Of a DNA stretch of 64,000 bases, positions 19,419 to 28,877 are shown one piece after another. The DNA comes from Nostoc sp. ATCC 43529 (GTDB lineage Bacteria > Cyanobacteriota > Cyanobacteriia > Cyanobacteriales > Nostocaceae). The position numbers were made by a program, and so were the translations under genes. The stretch lies in the NCBI GenBank assembly GCA_003326205.1, contig LWTK01000001.1, positions 229,752-293,751 on the forward strand, read 5' to 3'. Numbering within the stretch: position 1 is the first letter of the stretch; each line of letters starts with the position of its first letter. The notes beneath the pieces were generated by a model. That model had not been told where the DNA came from. It did not search any database and saw only the letters and a program-made list of their open reading frames with translations.

Positions 19419-19853
19419 ATGCAAGAACTTGACCAGAAAAAGACCATTGATTTGCTCAACGCCATCATGGAATTTGAATTAGCAGGAGTAGTACGGTATA
19501 CACATTATTCCTTAATGGTGACTGGCCCTAACCGCATTCCCATAGTGGCTTTCTTCAAAGCACAAGCAAGCGAATCTTTACTTCATGCCCAACAAGTAGG
19601 AGAAATTCTCACAGGTTTAGATGGCCATCCTTCCTTAAAAATTGCCCCAATGGAAGAAACCTACAAGCATACAGTCAAAGATATTTTGGCAGAAAGCTTA
19701 TCCCATGAAAAAAAGGCATTAGATCTGTATAAAAGTCTCCTAGAAACTGTCAACAATGCCAGCGTTTATCTAGAAGAATTTGCTCGTGGCATGATAGGGC
19801 AAGAAGAGATGCATAATCTCGAACTGAAAAAGATGTTACGTGATTTTAGTTAA
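19419..19853 (+). CDS. Ferritin-like / bacterioferritin-type protein
   Basis: Four-helix-bundle protein of 144 aa. Candidate di-iron ligands are in place: Glu in IMEFELAGVVRYTHYS (helix A), ESLLHAQ (ExxxH, helix B), ESLSHEKK (helix C) and GQEEMHN (ExxH, helix D). This fits bacterioferritin or a related ferritin-like family that oxidises and stores iron. It is somewhat shorter than a classical bacterioferritin (about 155-160 aa). It sits between the HHH lipoprotein and FTR1 on the same strand, which supports an iron-handling role for the cluster. Confidence 0.82.
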   Translation: MQELDQKKTIDLLNAIMEFELAGVVRYTHYSLMVTGPNRIPIVAFFKAQASESLLHAQQVGEILTGLDGHPSLKIAPMEETYKHTVKDILAESLSHEKKALDLYKSLLETVNNASVYLEEFARGMIGQEEMHNLELKKMLRDFS

Positions 19854-19953
19854 TAGTCATTAGTCATTAGTCATTAGTCATTGGTCATTGGTTATTTGCT
19901 AAGGACAAATGATAACTGGCTAATGACAAAGGACAAAAGACAAGGGATAAAAA

Positions 19954-20922
19954 ATGAATTTTAGTACTGCTATACCTACTTTTGTGATTACACTCCGAGA
20001 AGGAGTAGAAGCTGCTCTTGTTGTGGGAATTGTCTTAGCTTTACTGAAAAAAGCTAAAAAATCCAATCTCAAACCTTGGGTATATGCTGGTGTCGGCGTT
20101 GGTATTGCCATTAGTGCCTTGATAGGTGTGCTATTCAGTTGGATAATTCAAGTAGTGGGAGCTGCTAATCCTCAATATACTTCCGTAGTTGAGCCACTAC
20201 TAGAAGGTGTATTTAGTGTATTAGCGATCGCAATGCTCAGTTGGATGCTCATCTGGATGACTCAACAAGCCAAATTTATGAAAGCGCAAGTTGAGGGAGC
20301 AGTTACACAAGCACTGACAAAAAACTCAAATGCCGCTTGGGGTGTTTTTAGTTTAGTTTTTATTGCGGTTGTTCGGGAAGGCTTTGAAACAGTTCTGTTC
20401 GTTGCTGCTAACTTTCAACAAGGATTAATACCCAGCATCGGCGCAGTTGCAGGTTTGACAGTAGCGATCGCCATAGGTGTGCTTTTATTTAAATGGGGCA
20501 TCAAAATTAATATCCGCCAATTTTTTCAGGTAATGGGCATTTTATTAGTATTGATTGTCTCTGGCTTAGTAGTTTCAGCCTTGAAAAATTTTGACGACGC
20601 TGCGGCTAACTTTGCCCTTAGCAGCCGTGCTACACAAAGCCTTTGTTTCTATTACGAACGCTTTACTAAAATCCACTCCTGTATTTTAGGCCCAATTGTC
20701 TCAAATACTTCCACAATTTTGCCAGAAGAACAATTTCCTGGCATTATTTTCAAATCTTTATTTGGCTACAGCGACAAAATTTATCTCGTCCAAGCCGTGG
20801 CATATATCGGCTTTTTACTCGCCATAGGCGGGCTATATTTCCGCAGTCTTGGAGGAGGCTTTTTTCAAGGTCAAAACAATACTTCATGTCGTCAAAAACC
20901 AATCAATTCTGCAAAAGATTAA
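19954..20922 (+). CDS. FTR1-family iron permease
   Basis: Membrane permease of 322 aa with the two hallmark motifs: REGVE at 15-19 in the first membrane helix and REGFE at 141-145 in the fourth. About seven hydrophobic helices are visible, plus a loop (about 205-270) between the last two. In yeast Ftr1 and bacterial EfeU these Arg-Glu motifs carry ferric iron that is supplied by a ferroxidase. Here the multicopper oxidase three genes upstream would be that partner. The gene starts 100 bp after the ferritin-like gene, downstream of a TAGTCAT-type heptad array. Confidence 0.9.
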   Translation: MNFSTAIPTFVITLREGVEAALVVGIVLALLKKAKKSNLKPWVYAGVGVGIAISALIGVLFSWIIQVVGAANPQYTSVVEPLLEGVFSVLAIAMLSWMLIWMTQQAKFMKAQVEGAVTQALTKNSNAAWGVFSLVFIAVVREGFETVLFVAANFQQGLIPSIGAVAGLTVAIAIGVLLFKWGIKINIRQFFQVMGILLVLIVSGLVVSALKNFDDAAANFALSSRATQSLCFYYERFTKIHSCILGPIVSNTSTILPEEQFPGIIFKSLFGYSDKIYLVQAVAYIGFLLAIGGLYFRSLGGGFFQGQNNTSCRQKPINSAKD

Positions 20923-21000
20923 AACAATCTCTTAACCCTCTTTGCGCCTCTGCGCCTCTGCGTGAGACAAAAATATGTCAATTTTTAAATTATATTTACC

Positions 21001-21942
21001 CTAAGTACGCTCTGCTCCAAACAAATCTTGTTTCAACTGCTGACAAGCCTTTTCTATAGCATCTATACTCCCTGGATTCACCAAACCATAATAATCAAAC
21101 ACATAAATTCGGTTCTTTTGAGTCGCTTGTAACTGCTTCCAAAAACTATCTTTTTTCAAAGAATCTAAGAGCCATCCTTCGGAATTACCTTGCGGAGGAT
21201 TAACCAAAACTATCGCATCTGGATTTGCCTCTAAAACTTTCTCAGCCGAAAGCGTCACATAGCCACCAATTGGACTTTTTCCTTGTAATTCTGCTGCTAT
21301 ATTTTTCACCTTAAATTGCCTTAGTAAATCTCCCGCCCAACTATTTTTATTAGGTGCTAAAATTGGTTGACGACTAACCAGCACCAAAGCCGTAAGACTC
21401 TGATTAGGGTCATCTGGCAAAAAACTTTTGTAACGATTTAACAAAGGCTGAGCATCGGCATAAATTAATTCAGCTAGTGTTTTGGTCAACTTTTCGAGAG
21501 ATTCCCAGTTATTAACCTGGGTAAGCAAAGTTGGAATCCCTAATTGCTTAATTTTTTGAATAGGAATAGTAGAAAAACCTTCTGCACCAATAACTAAATC
21601 TGGTTTAAGTGCGACAATTTTCTCTAAATTAGGAGGATTTTGCCCCTCGCTAACACGTGGAATATTTTTAAAACGAGAGTCATCTTTAAATAATTTACTA
21701 CCAGTAATTCCGACAATTTTTGTTTGATCGAGTTGAGCGATAATATCCGCTGATAGAGAAGAAAGAGCAACAACTCTTTTTGCTGATTTTTTTGGTAATT
21801 CTTGCGAATTTGAGTTAGTTTTTTCAGTAGTATTTGCTACTTTTGTTGGTAGCTGCTGATTACTGACAGTGTTGCAAGCAACTAAAGTTATACTCAAAAA
21901 AAATGCTAAAACAGATAAAAGCCAACGATGATACATAATCAA
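21001..21942 (-). CDS. Iron/cobalamin-type ABC substrate-binding lipoprotein
   Basis: Periplasmic binding lipoprotein of 313 aa, peripla_BP_2 (FecB/BtuF/FhuD) fold. The signal ends in a lipobox LVAC near residue 23. Typical motifs are KRVVALSSLSADIIAQLD, KIVGIT, LEKIVALKPDLVIG, the GIPTLL turn and NPDAIVLVNPP. Substrates of the family are ferric siderophores, haem and cobalamin. No permease or ATPase is beside it, so it may work with components elsewhere. It converges on FTR1 with about 80 bp between stops, and its position next to the iron cluster favours an iron complex. Confidence 0.85.
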   Translation of the reverse strand: MIMYHRWLLSVLAFFLSITLVACNTVSNQQLPTKVANTTEKTNSNSQELPKKSAKRVVALSSLSADIIAQLDQTKIVGITGSKLFKDDSRFKNIPRVSEGQNPPNLEKIVALKPDLVIGAEGFSTIPIQKIKQLGIPTLLTQVNNWESLEKLTKTLAELIYADAQPLLNRYKSFLPDDPNQSLTALVLVSRQPILAPNKNSWAGDLLRQFKVKNIAAELQGKSPIGGYVTLSAEKVLEANPDAIVLVNPPQGNSEGWLLDSLKKDSFWKQLQATQKNRIYVFDYYGLVNPGSIDAIEKACQQLKQDLFGAERT

Positions 21943-22610
21943 ATCCGTTGTGAGTTTTGTTCCTCATATAGTTTCGCGCATCTTTACGCAGAATTGCTAT
22001 AAGAATTCCAGAACAAACTCAGCACCATTTAGTCAAAAACTCATTAGTTCTCTTAGTAGTTATACATTCAAAATTAGAAACTAGCTTTGCGGACTTTTGC
22101 CTAGCCCTGCTGATATAAAAAAAGGCGAGTAAAAACATAGTTCAAAATTCCCAAAGAATTTTGTGACTGTTTTACCCCCCAGTATCTATACAAGGTTTTT
22201 TAAAAGGTTTCCTTTAATTATAAATTTATAGTCGTGTAAGTGATTCTTCGCTTATTAATTAACATTATTATACTAATTAGCTCATTATGTTAGTATTTTC
22301 GACTACAAAAAGTTAATATTTAACCAAAGCTTTAACTTGAGCTTGGTATCTTTGAATCAAGTGGCATTACTTAGGAGAATAACTAAACGGACTAGGAATG
22401 CTTGGGTTTGAAGCTCTAAAATTTGAGAACCCTTATCCAGTCCCCAGTCCCTTATAATCCAATACACTTGGTGTTAAGACTAAACTCGCGTAGGTTGGCT
22501 TGAGGAACGAAACCCAACACTTCGGTTGTTTGTTGGGTTTCACTTCGCTCAACCCAACCTACAATTATCCTTAACACCAAGCGTATTGCCTTATAATCCA
22601 GATATTCAAC
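21943..22610. other. Intergenic region containing a MITE-like element
   Basis: About 670 bp between the binding lipoprotein and polA. The left part is AT-rich with no gene; 22461-22587 is a long inverted repeat (described separately). No terminator or promoter was recognised with confidence. Confidence 0.45.
22451..22600. mobile_element. MITE-like palindromic element with 11-bp flanking direct repeat
   Basis: Outer inverted repeats of 18 bp (22461-22478 and 22570-22587, one mismatch, core CTTGGTGTTAAG / CTTAACACCAAG) enclose an inner imperfect hairpin (22490-22562) with arms GTAGGTTGG and CCAACCTAC. The same 11 bp, CTTATAATCCA, lies immediately outside or at both ends (22451-22461 and 22590-22600). 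It encodes no protein. The arrangement suggests insertion of a non-autonomous element with target duplication. Confidence 0.7.
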
Positions 22611-25532
22611 TTACTTAGTTTCCATCCAATTTTCACCCGCACGCGCCTCTACCAACAACGGCACACTTAAGTGTACTGCGTTCTCCATCACGGATTTAAT
22701 TTGCGGTTGTAATTCTTCCCACTCATCAGGAGGGATTTCAAATACTAATTCATCGTGAACTTGTAATAATAAACGCGCCTGATATTTTTGCAAAACCTTA
22801 TGCAGCCGCACCATCGCAATTTTGATAATATCAGCGTTGGAACCTTGAATTGGTGCATTGGCGGCGGAGCGTAGTAAACCAGCATCATAAGCACCCAAAT
22901 TTTTCAATTTACTCAAATCAATATCTTCTGGGTTGCTGCCTTTTAATTGGCGCAAACTGTTGTTGGTAAAATCAAAATAACGACGACGACCGAGGATAGT
23001 TTCTACATAACCAAGAGATATCGCTTCTTTTTTCACTCGCTCCAAATAAGCAAAAACTCTAGGATATCGTTCATTAAACCGCTTAATGAACTCGTTGGCA
23101 ATGCTCTTATCTATCCCAGTTGAACGAGAAAACCTTAGAGAACCCATTCCATAAATCACGCCAAAGTTAATAGTTTTTGCTACTGCACGTTCTTCGGATG
23201 TGATATTTTCTTTTTCAAATACTAATCGTGCCGTCACAGTATGAACATCTTCATTTTGCTGATATGCTTGCACTAATATCGGTTCTTGACTCAAATGAGC
23301 CAAAATTCGCAATTCGATTTGTGAGTAATCAGCAGCCACCATTAACCAACCAGGTTCTGGCAAAAATGCCTTGCGAATTTGACGACTAAAAGCTGTACGA
23401 ATCGGGATATTTTGCAAATTTGGATTAGAAGAAGATAACCTGCCAGTTGATGTAGCTGCTTGATTAAAATCAGTATGTACCCTTTGAGTATCTGGACGCA
23501 CCAATACAGGTAAAGCATCTACATAAGTAGACTTTAATTTAGATAAAGTGCGGTATTCAGTTATCGTTTCAACAAATCCAGTTTGATCGATTTCTTGGAG
23601 TTTTTCTAGCGTTGCCGCATCTGTAGAATAACCTGTTTGAATTTTACGGGAATATTTCGTGCTTAATCCCAACTTTTCAAACAAAATTTGGCTCAACTGT
23701 TTAGGAGATCCCAAGTTAAAGTTTTCCCCAGCAATTTCTATTGCTTTCTCTTTTAATTTGACTAACTCTGTTTCTAAATGCTGCGAAAGTTCTTGTAAAT
23801 AAGCTGAATTGATGCGAACGCCTGTATATTCCATTTGCGCTAAAACTGCTTCTAGCGGCTGTTCTACATCGACTAATAGCTTAGATAAAGCTGGAATTTT
23901 ATCTAATTCTGCACGCAGTTTCGTAACTAAACCAAATGTAGAATAAACATCCATACCACAGTAATCTGCAACTGCGGCAATATCTATATCAGCGATGGTT
24001 TGACCTTTGGGCACTAAATCTAAATAACTTTTCGCCGTTAATCCCAAATATCGCTGCGCTAAATCCATCAAATTATGACTAGAATCTGGATTTAGCAAGT
24101 AACTTGCCAGCATCGGATCGAATACCACTCCATCCAAGTTAATGCCTTGACACTTGAAAACTAAGCGGTCAAATTTGGCATTCTGTAAAGTTTTAGGATA
24201 ATCAGCACTTTCAAGAATTGGGCGTAGTGCTTCTAAGGCTACATCTTTATTTAAATTTTCTCCAGTTTTGTGACCAAGAGGAATATAAGCAATTTCATCT
24301 AATTTCGTTCCCCAGCAGCAACCAATTCCTACTAACTCAGCATCTCTTGGTTCTAAATCTGTGGTTTCAGTGTCCCAAGCAATCGGTGTTTCTGGATTAG
24401 TGAATTTTTGCAAAATTTTCAATAATTCAGTTAACTTTGCTTCAGTATCAATAATGCTTGGTTGAATTGATGATGCAGGTTGTTGTTGTGCAGCTTCTGT
24501 TTCCGCAAAACTAAAAAATGAAAGATCTGGGTCTTCAAATTCTGGTTCTATTTTTGCTGTTTCTGTTTTTGGCGCTTCTTCAACTTGACCGCCAAAACGT
24601 TGCTGTAGGTCGTTGATTTTACCCAAAAATGATTTAAATTCTAATTTTTCTAAAATTGGTGATAAAATGCTTGTATCAAATCCTTTTAATTTGCAATCTT
24701 CTAAATCAAGTTCTAGAGGAACGTCCAAAACAATTTTTGCCAAATATTGAGACTTATAGGCATCTTCTTTCCCCGCTGCCAATTTTTTCTGATTCGCGCC
24801 TGGAATTTCATCTAAAGCAGCATAAATATTGTCAAGAGAAACATAGGTATTAAGCAACTGTACTGCTGTCTTTTCTCCTATTCCCTTAACCCCAGGAATA
24901 TTATCTGATTTATCACCACAAAGGGCTTTGAAATCGACAATTTGTGAAGGTAAAACGCCCAATTTTTGTTTAACTTGTTCTGCCTCAAATTCGGTGATGC
25001 TATTTGTAGAACGCTTTAAGGCATCTGGACTAAAATTTAGAACAGTGATTTCTTTATCAGCATCTATCAATTGAAATAAATCACGATCGCCAGTCAAAAT
25101 CTTTACCCTATACCCAGCAGCAGTAACTCGCTGTGCTAAAGTTCCCAAAACATCATCCGCTTCGTAGCCAGGAGCAGTGTAAATTGGTAAATTCAAGCCA
25201 TCGAGTAACTCGTGCAGATTTTCTAAGTCGGGAATAAAGTCTTCTGGTGTTTCTTTGCGATCGGCTTTATATGTATCATCTGTTTCATGCCGGAAGGTGG
25301 GCAAACCCAAATCAAAGGCTACAGCCATTGCCTGGGGCTGTTGCGTTCCCATTACTTCCAATAAACATTTAAGAAAACCAAAACATACACTCGTGGGAAT
25401 CCCCGTCTTTGTACGTAGTCCTCCATCTCGTCCTTTAGCAAAAGCAAAGTACGAACGATAAGCCAGCGAGTGTCCATCTACGAGGATGAACGTCGGACGT
25501 GTTGGGGTTGCAGTAGCAGTAGTTTCAGACAT
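22611..25532 (-). CDS. polA: DNA polymerase I
   Basis: Family A DNA polymerase of 973 aa with all three activities. The 5' nuclease domain (1-310) has FILVDGHSLAYRSYFAF and ILTGDRDLFQL. The 3'-5' exonuclease domain (about 365-560) keeps its acidic ligands in AWDTETTDLEP, LQNAKFDRLVF and DYCGMDVYSTF, so proofreading should be active, unlike in Taq polymerase. The polymerase domain has DYSQIELRILAHLSQE, RAVAKTINFGVIYGMG and LLQVHDELVFEIP. It fills gaps after Okazaki-primer removal and in repair. It appears to be a single-gene unit. Confidence 0.97.
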   Translation of the reverse strand: MSETTATATPTRPTFILVDGHSLAYRSYFAFAKGRDGGLRTKTGIPTSVCFGFLKCLLEVMGTQQPQAMAVAFDLGLPTFRHETDDTYKADRKETPEDFIPDLENLHELLDGLNLPIYTAPGYEADDVLGTLAQRVTAAGYRVKILTGDRDLFQLIDADKEITVLNFSPDALKRSTNSITEFEAEQVKQKLGVLPSQIVDFKALCGDKSDNIPGVKGIGEKTAVQLLNTYVSLDNIYAALDEIPGANQKKLAAGKEDAYKSQYLAKIVLDVPLELDLEDCKLKGFDTSILSPILEKLEFKSFLGKINDLQQRFGGQVEEAPKTETAKIEPEFEDPDLSFFSFAETEAAQQQPASSIQPSIIDTEAKLTELLKILQKFTNPETPIAWDTETTDLEPRDAELVGIGCCWGTKLDEIAYIPLGHKTGENLNKDVALEALRPILESADYPKTLQNAKFDRLVFKCQGINLDGVVFDPMLASYLLNPDSSHNLMDLAQRYLGLTAKSYLDLVPKGQTIADIDIAAVADYCGMDVYSTFGLVTKLRAELDKIPALSKLLVDVEQPLEAVLAQMEYTGVRINSAYLQELSQHLETELVKLKEKAIEIAGENFNLGSPKQLSQILFEKLGLSTKYSRKIQTGYSTDAATLEKLQEIDQTGFVETITEYRTLSKLKSTYVDALPVLVRPDTQRVHTDFNQAATSTGRLSSSNPNLQNIPIRTAFSRQIRKAFLPEPGWLMVAADYSQIELRILAHLSQEPILVQAYQQNEDVHTVTARLVFEKENITSEERAVAKTINFGVIYGMGSLRFSRSTGIDKSIANEFIKRFNERYPRVFAYLERVKKEAISLGYVETILGRRRYFDFTNNSLRQLKGSNPEDIDLSKLKNLGAYDAGLLRSAANAPIQGSNADIIKIAMVRLHKVLQKYQARLLLQVHDELVFEIPPDEWEELQPQIKSVMENAVHLSVPLLVEARAGENWMETK

Positions 25533-25782
25533 AGCCCTATTCTAGCCAGAAGCTTCCTTGTTTACATAGTGCATCAGTTGGTTTGTTGAAATTCCTGTAC
25601 GTTAAGATACCTTTCTTAACAAAACTTCATATATCTGCGAAAATGTATGTTTTTTAAAGGAATTTGAACATAAAAAATTCACATAAATTTACGTGTATTT
25701 ATCAAGCCTAGAAGCAAAAGTTAAGAGTTAGAAATAATTTAGTAAGCCCGTAATGACTCGTCTTTGAAAAGCATCTTCCATC

Positions 25783-26490
25783 ATGAAAACAAAACTATTG
25801 AACACTCTAGGTGCTGCGACAACTTTAGCAGGAATTGTTGCAACTTCTGGAATAGCTAATGCAGCTTCTATCTCGTACACTAGTTCTAGTAATTACGAGT
25901 TTACAGATATCATTGATGCACCTTTAAGCGTCCAAAAATTTGACTCATCTCTAGGCACACTTCAAGGTGTAAAAATAGAATTTACTGGCGACATACTTGG
26001 AAATGCAGGTTTTGAAAATAGGAGTCCAACTCCAAGTCAGACGACAGTAAATCTTAGTAGTGAATTCAGCTTACAACTAAATGGTCAGTCTTTGTTGGCA
26101 TTCAACCCAGAATATACTTCGAGTTACCAAGTTGCCAAATACGATGGCGTCACCGATTATAGTGGCACATCTGGAAAGACTCTTTCTAACTTAACTGCCA
26201 CACAATCTGGTAGCCAGTCTTTTACAAATAGCACATTCTTGCAGTCTTTTATTGGTACTGGCAGCGTAGACTTTTTGTTCTCAGCCATAGCCAATTCACT
26301 AGTTACAGGATCGGGTAACATGAGATCCTATATTGATACTTATGCCAAAGCAGGTGTCAAAGTAACTTATGACTATGAAGAAGTGAAGTCTGTACCTGAA
26401 GCATCAACTACCCTTGGAATTGGTTTAGTTGCTGGGCTTTGCCTGTTGTCACAACGCAAAAAAATTTTGGTCAAAGTCTTAAATTCATAG
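25783..26490 (+). CDS. PEP-CTERM sorting-signal protein
   Basis: Exported protein of 235 aa. A signal peptide (LNTLGAATTLAGIVATSGIANAA) is followed by a beta-rich, Ser/Thr/Asn-rich body and a C-terminal PEP-CTERM signal: VPEAST, a hydrophobic helix (LGIGLVAGLCLL) and basic SQRKK. Such proteins are sorted to the surface by an exosortase-type system, which is not present in this window. The body matches no family I recognise. A strong rho-independent terminator follows. Confidence 0.82.
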   Translation: MKTKLLNTLGAATTLAGIVATSGIANAASISYTSSSNYEFTDIIDAPLSVQKFDSSLGTLQGVKIEFTGDILGNAGFENRSPTPSQTTVNLSSEFSLQLNGQSLLAFNPEYTSSYQVAKYDGVTDYSGTSGKTLSNLTATQSGSQSFTNSTFLQSFIGTGSVDFLFSAIANSLVTGSGNMRSYIDTYAKAGVKVTYDYEEVKSVPEASTTLGIGLVAGLCLLSQRKKILVKVLNS

Positions 26491-26559
26491 ACTTTTGTTG
26501 AATAGGTAAATCTTTTTTATTCTACCTATCAATCAAGTTTTCTAACTTAAATGTAAATC

Positions 26560-26590
26560 CCCGATTCTTTCGAGAATCGGTTTTTTTTGT
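26560..26590 (+). terminator. Rho-independent terminator of the PEP-CTERM gene
   Basis: Arms CCGATTC and GAATCGG with a short CTTTCGA-centred loop are followed by TTTTTTTT. It lies 70 bp after the stop codon. Confidence 0.85.
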
Positions 26591-26763
26591 TGTGGCTATG
26601 GAGTGGAGAGTAGGGGAGAAAACTTTTTGATTTTTAGTTGGTTTTCCCACGATATACTGTGTTCAAAAACTTTGAGCTAAAGAAGCGTTGTCTTAAACTT
26701 TTCACAAAATCTAAAATCCAAAATGGTATAACCTCTAACTGGAACTTTAAATTTAACGAATTC

Positions 26764-27600
26764 ATGTACAACGCATCTGCCAAAGATATTAAACTACTGG
26801 TTGTGGATATAGATGGGACGATCGCCGGACACTCCAACACCATCAGCGAACCTGTAAAGCAAGCGCTGATTGCGGCACAAGCACGAGGCATTCAAGTGGC
26901 GATCGCTACAGGCCGTATGTATTGTTCGGCCTTGCGCTTTCACCAAGAAATCGGCTCTACCTTACCATTAATGGCTTATCAAGGAGCCTGGATTCAAGAC
27001 CCCATTACCCAAAAAATTCATCGCCATTTAGTACTCTCTAGAGAACTCGCCCACCAACTACTCGATTATTTTGAACAGCCTCAATTGCGATCGCTTTTAT
27101 CTATCCACTTCTACATCAATGACCAACTCTACGTCCGGGAAATAACCGAAGAAACCAAAATTTATGCTGGGCGTTCTGGTATTGTCCCGATTGCTGTAGG
27201 AGATTTGCGCCAAGTTTTAACGAATGAACCAACAAAAATTCTCGCTTTGTGTGATGACACAAACTTCATCAGCGAGGTACTGGGGAATTTGCGCCGCCAA
27301 TATACACCTGCTGAACTTTATTTAACAACATCTGTTGCCACCTTCTTGGAAGCAACTAACGCCTCTGTGAATAAGGGAACTGCTGTACGTTACCTAGCCG
27401 AAGAATTGCTGGGATTACAAATAGCCAACGTTATGGCTATTGGTGATAACTTCAACGACGTGGAAATGCTAGAGTATGCGGGTATTGGTATAGCTATGGG
27501 AAATGCACCACCAGAAGTGCAAGCGATCGCTCAGTGGGTAGCCCCTAGTGTAGACCATGACGGAGCAGCAGTGGCAATTGAAAAGTTTTTGTTCCAGTAA
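26764..27600 (+). CDS. Cof-type HAD phosphatase
   Basis: HAD-superfamily hydrolase of about 278 aa from ATG 26764. An in-frame ATG at 26638 would add 42 basic residues that do not look like the family. Motif I is LVVDIDGTIAG, motif II/III region ILALCDD, and motif IV is GDNFNDVEMLEYAG, with the C2 cap between. The group dephosphorylates sugar phosphates, FMN or pyridoxal phosphate; the substrate cannot be told. The terminator just upstream isolates it from the PEP-CTERM gene. Confidence 0.88.
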   Translation: MYNASAKDIKLLVVDIDGTIAGHSNTISEPVKQALIAAQARGIQVAIATGRMYCSALRFHQEIGSTLPLMAYQGAWIQDPITQKIHRHLVLSRELAHQLLDYFEQPQLRSLLSIHFYINDQLYVREITEETKIYAGRSGIVPIAVGDLRQVLTNEPTKILALCDDTNFISEVLGNLRRQYTPAELYLTTSVATFLEATNASVNKGTAVRYLAEELLGLQIANVMAIGDNFNDVEMLEYAGIGIAMGNAPPEVQAIAQWVAPSVDHDGAAVAIEKFLFQ

Positions 27601-27748
27601 GGGTGTTTTTCCAACCTAACCCATACCAATCAGAAAGGACACCGACGACTGGCCGTGTTTCGTCTCGGTGCCCCTGCTGGTTCGCTCCTCACACAAGAGC
27701 TAATGTAGCCGAGGTAATGCATTGAGTCAATAGCTCTGATGAAAGTTT

Positions 27749-28630
27749 TTATAACTCCAATGGCGCAAAAATTTTCAGCTTTACCTCCAGCACAAATTTT
27801 AATACTGACTGAGTAGCCATAAGCAATCCCAGCCTAGCTTGGGCTAACTTTGGTGACATAATTTTTACTTCACCCCAAATGCGGCAATTACGCCAAAAGT
27901 CTTCAAAAGCTTGGCTCAAGTTCAATGCTGCCTTTTCCCATTTCACAGAACCCCTAACATCACGACACTCTATGTTGTCCACCACCCCCACTAACTCGCT
28001 AATTAAACGACGCTCATCTGGATGATTTAGCCGCAATCTTCCATCGCAGTTGAGCCAAGGTATGGGGTTGGGGGAGATAACATTCCAAAAACTTGGACTA
28101 GTATTTGCAAGTGGTTCTCTAAGCTGAATCAATCTCTCTCGGTGAGCCAGCAGCACTAGCGAACAGCAACGCGCATGGGCATGTTGAATGGGAAATAGGG
28201 CATGGGGCATGGGGCATTGGGCATTGGGTATTCTTTCTCCTCCTGCTTCGCCTACTTTCCCTACTCCTCCACTCTTCTCTACCAGCCTTTGTAACCAACC
28301 TGCTAAGGCTGAGTCAGTTAATTCAAAATGTATCAAACCAGGGGGAACTATTTGCACGTTAAAAACGTCGCCACAGGTTGCAGATAGATGAAGGGCGATT
28401 GCACTGGCAAGCTCCATAGTTTCTCGATTCTGAGAGTTTGACACTTGCAACGCCACACTTGAGGTATACAAAATTTTGCTATTGTTTCTATCTTTGTATA
28501 GAAGAATTTTTTTATTTTTTATGTATTCGTTTTTTATACTTTCAGTATTAATACTTAAATATTCGCTTAAATACTCATATACTAACCGTTTAAATGACAC
28601 ATAGTTGACTGTTTGTATTTTATCAAACAC
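27749..28630 (-). CDS. ArgRS-like protein lacking the catalytic domain (Add-1 + DALR domains)
   Basis: Protein of 293 aa. Residues 65-120 (LASAIALHLSATCGDVFNVQ, PPGLIHFELTDSALAGWLQRL) resemble the N-terminal Add-1 domain of arginyl-tRNA synthetase; residues 150-293 (LVLLAHRERLIQL, then a long helical region to the end, with ALNLSQAFEDFWRNCRIW and LGLLMATQSVLKFVLEV) resemble the DALR anticodon-binding domain. The class I catalytic core with HIGH and KMSKS is absent. About residues 123-147 are an in-frame translation of GGGGCATGGGGCATTGGGC repeat sequence (28190-28260). A tRNA-binding role is inferred. Confidence 0.75.
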   Translation of the reverse strand: MFDKIQTVNYVSFKRLVYEYLSEYLSINTESIKNEYIKNKKILLYKDRNNSKILYTSSVALQVSNSQNRETMELASAIALHLSATCGDVFNVQIVPPGLIHFELTDSALAGWLQRLVEKSGGVGKVGEAGGERIPNAQCPMPHALFPIQHAHARCCSLVLLAHRERLIQLREPLANTSPSFWNVISPNPIPWLNCDGRLRLNHPDERRLISELVGVVDNIECRDVRGSVKWEKAALNLSQAFEDFWRNCRIWGEVKIMSPKLAQARLGLLMATQSVLKFVLEVKLKIFAPLEL

Positions 28631-28761
28631 TAGATTTTACGTAAATAGCTTTGTAAACTATATTTGTTAATTTGGTGTCACCTATCTCCGGATATAGGTT
28701 TAATCTAGATGAAGAAAAATGAGAGTAGGATAAAATTTGATGAATAATCGATGAATAGTGA

Positions 28762-28775
28762 GTAAACTTTACTAC
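28762..28775 (+). promoter_or_regulatory. NtcA-type site GTAN8TAC upstream of the DevH-like gene
   Basis: GTA-AACTTTAC-TAC is an exact match to the GTAN8TAC consensus bound by the nitrogen regulator NtcA. A TATAAC -10-like box lies 20 bp further down (28796-28801), close to the usual class II spacing of about 22. This fits nitrogen-controlled expression of the following Crp-type gene. Confidence 0.6.
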
Positions 28776-28802
28776 CATCATTGTACAGTAGGAAGTATAA
28801 CA

Positions 28803-28877
28803 AAAGAATAGAGAGTAATTCTTTGCTTTCTATTCTTTGGATGGCTGGCGCTGTTAGGCGTTAAGCCTGCATCAGCC
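28803..28877 (+). promoter_or_regulatory. Two hairpins in the leader of the DevH-like gene
   Basis: A perfect 10-bp inverted repeat (AAAGAATAGA at 28803-28812, TCTATTCTTT at 28829-28838) is followed by a second stem with GGCTG at 28843-28847 and CAGCC at 28873-28877, which has inner AGGC/GCCT pairing. Both lie between the likely start of transcription and the start codon, so they could shape mRNA stability or translation. Confidence 0.5.
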
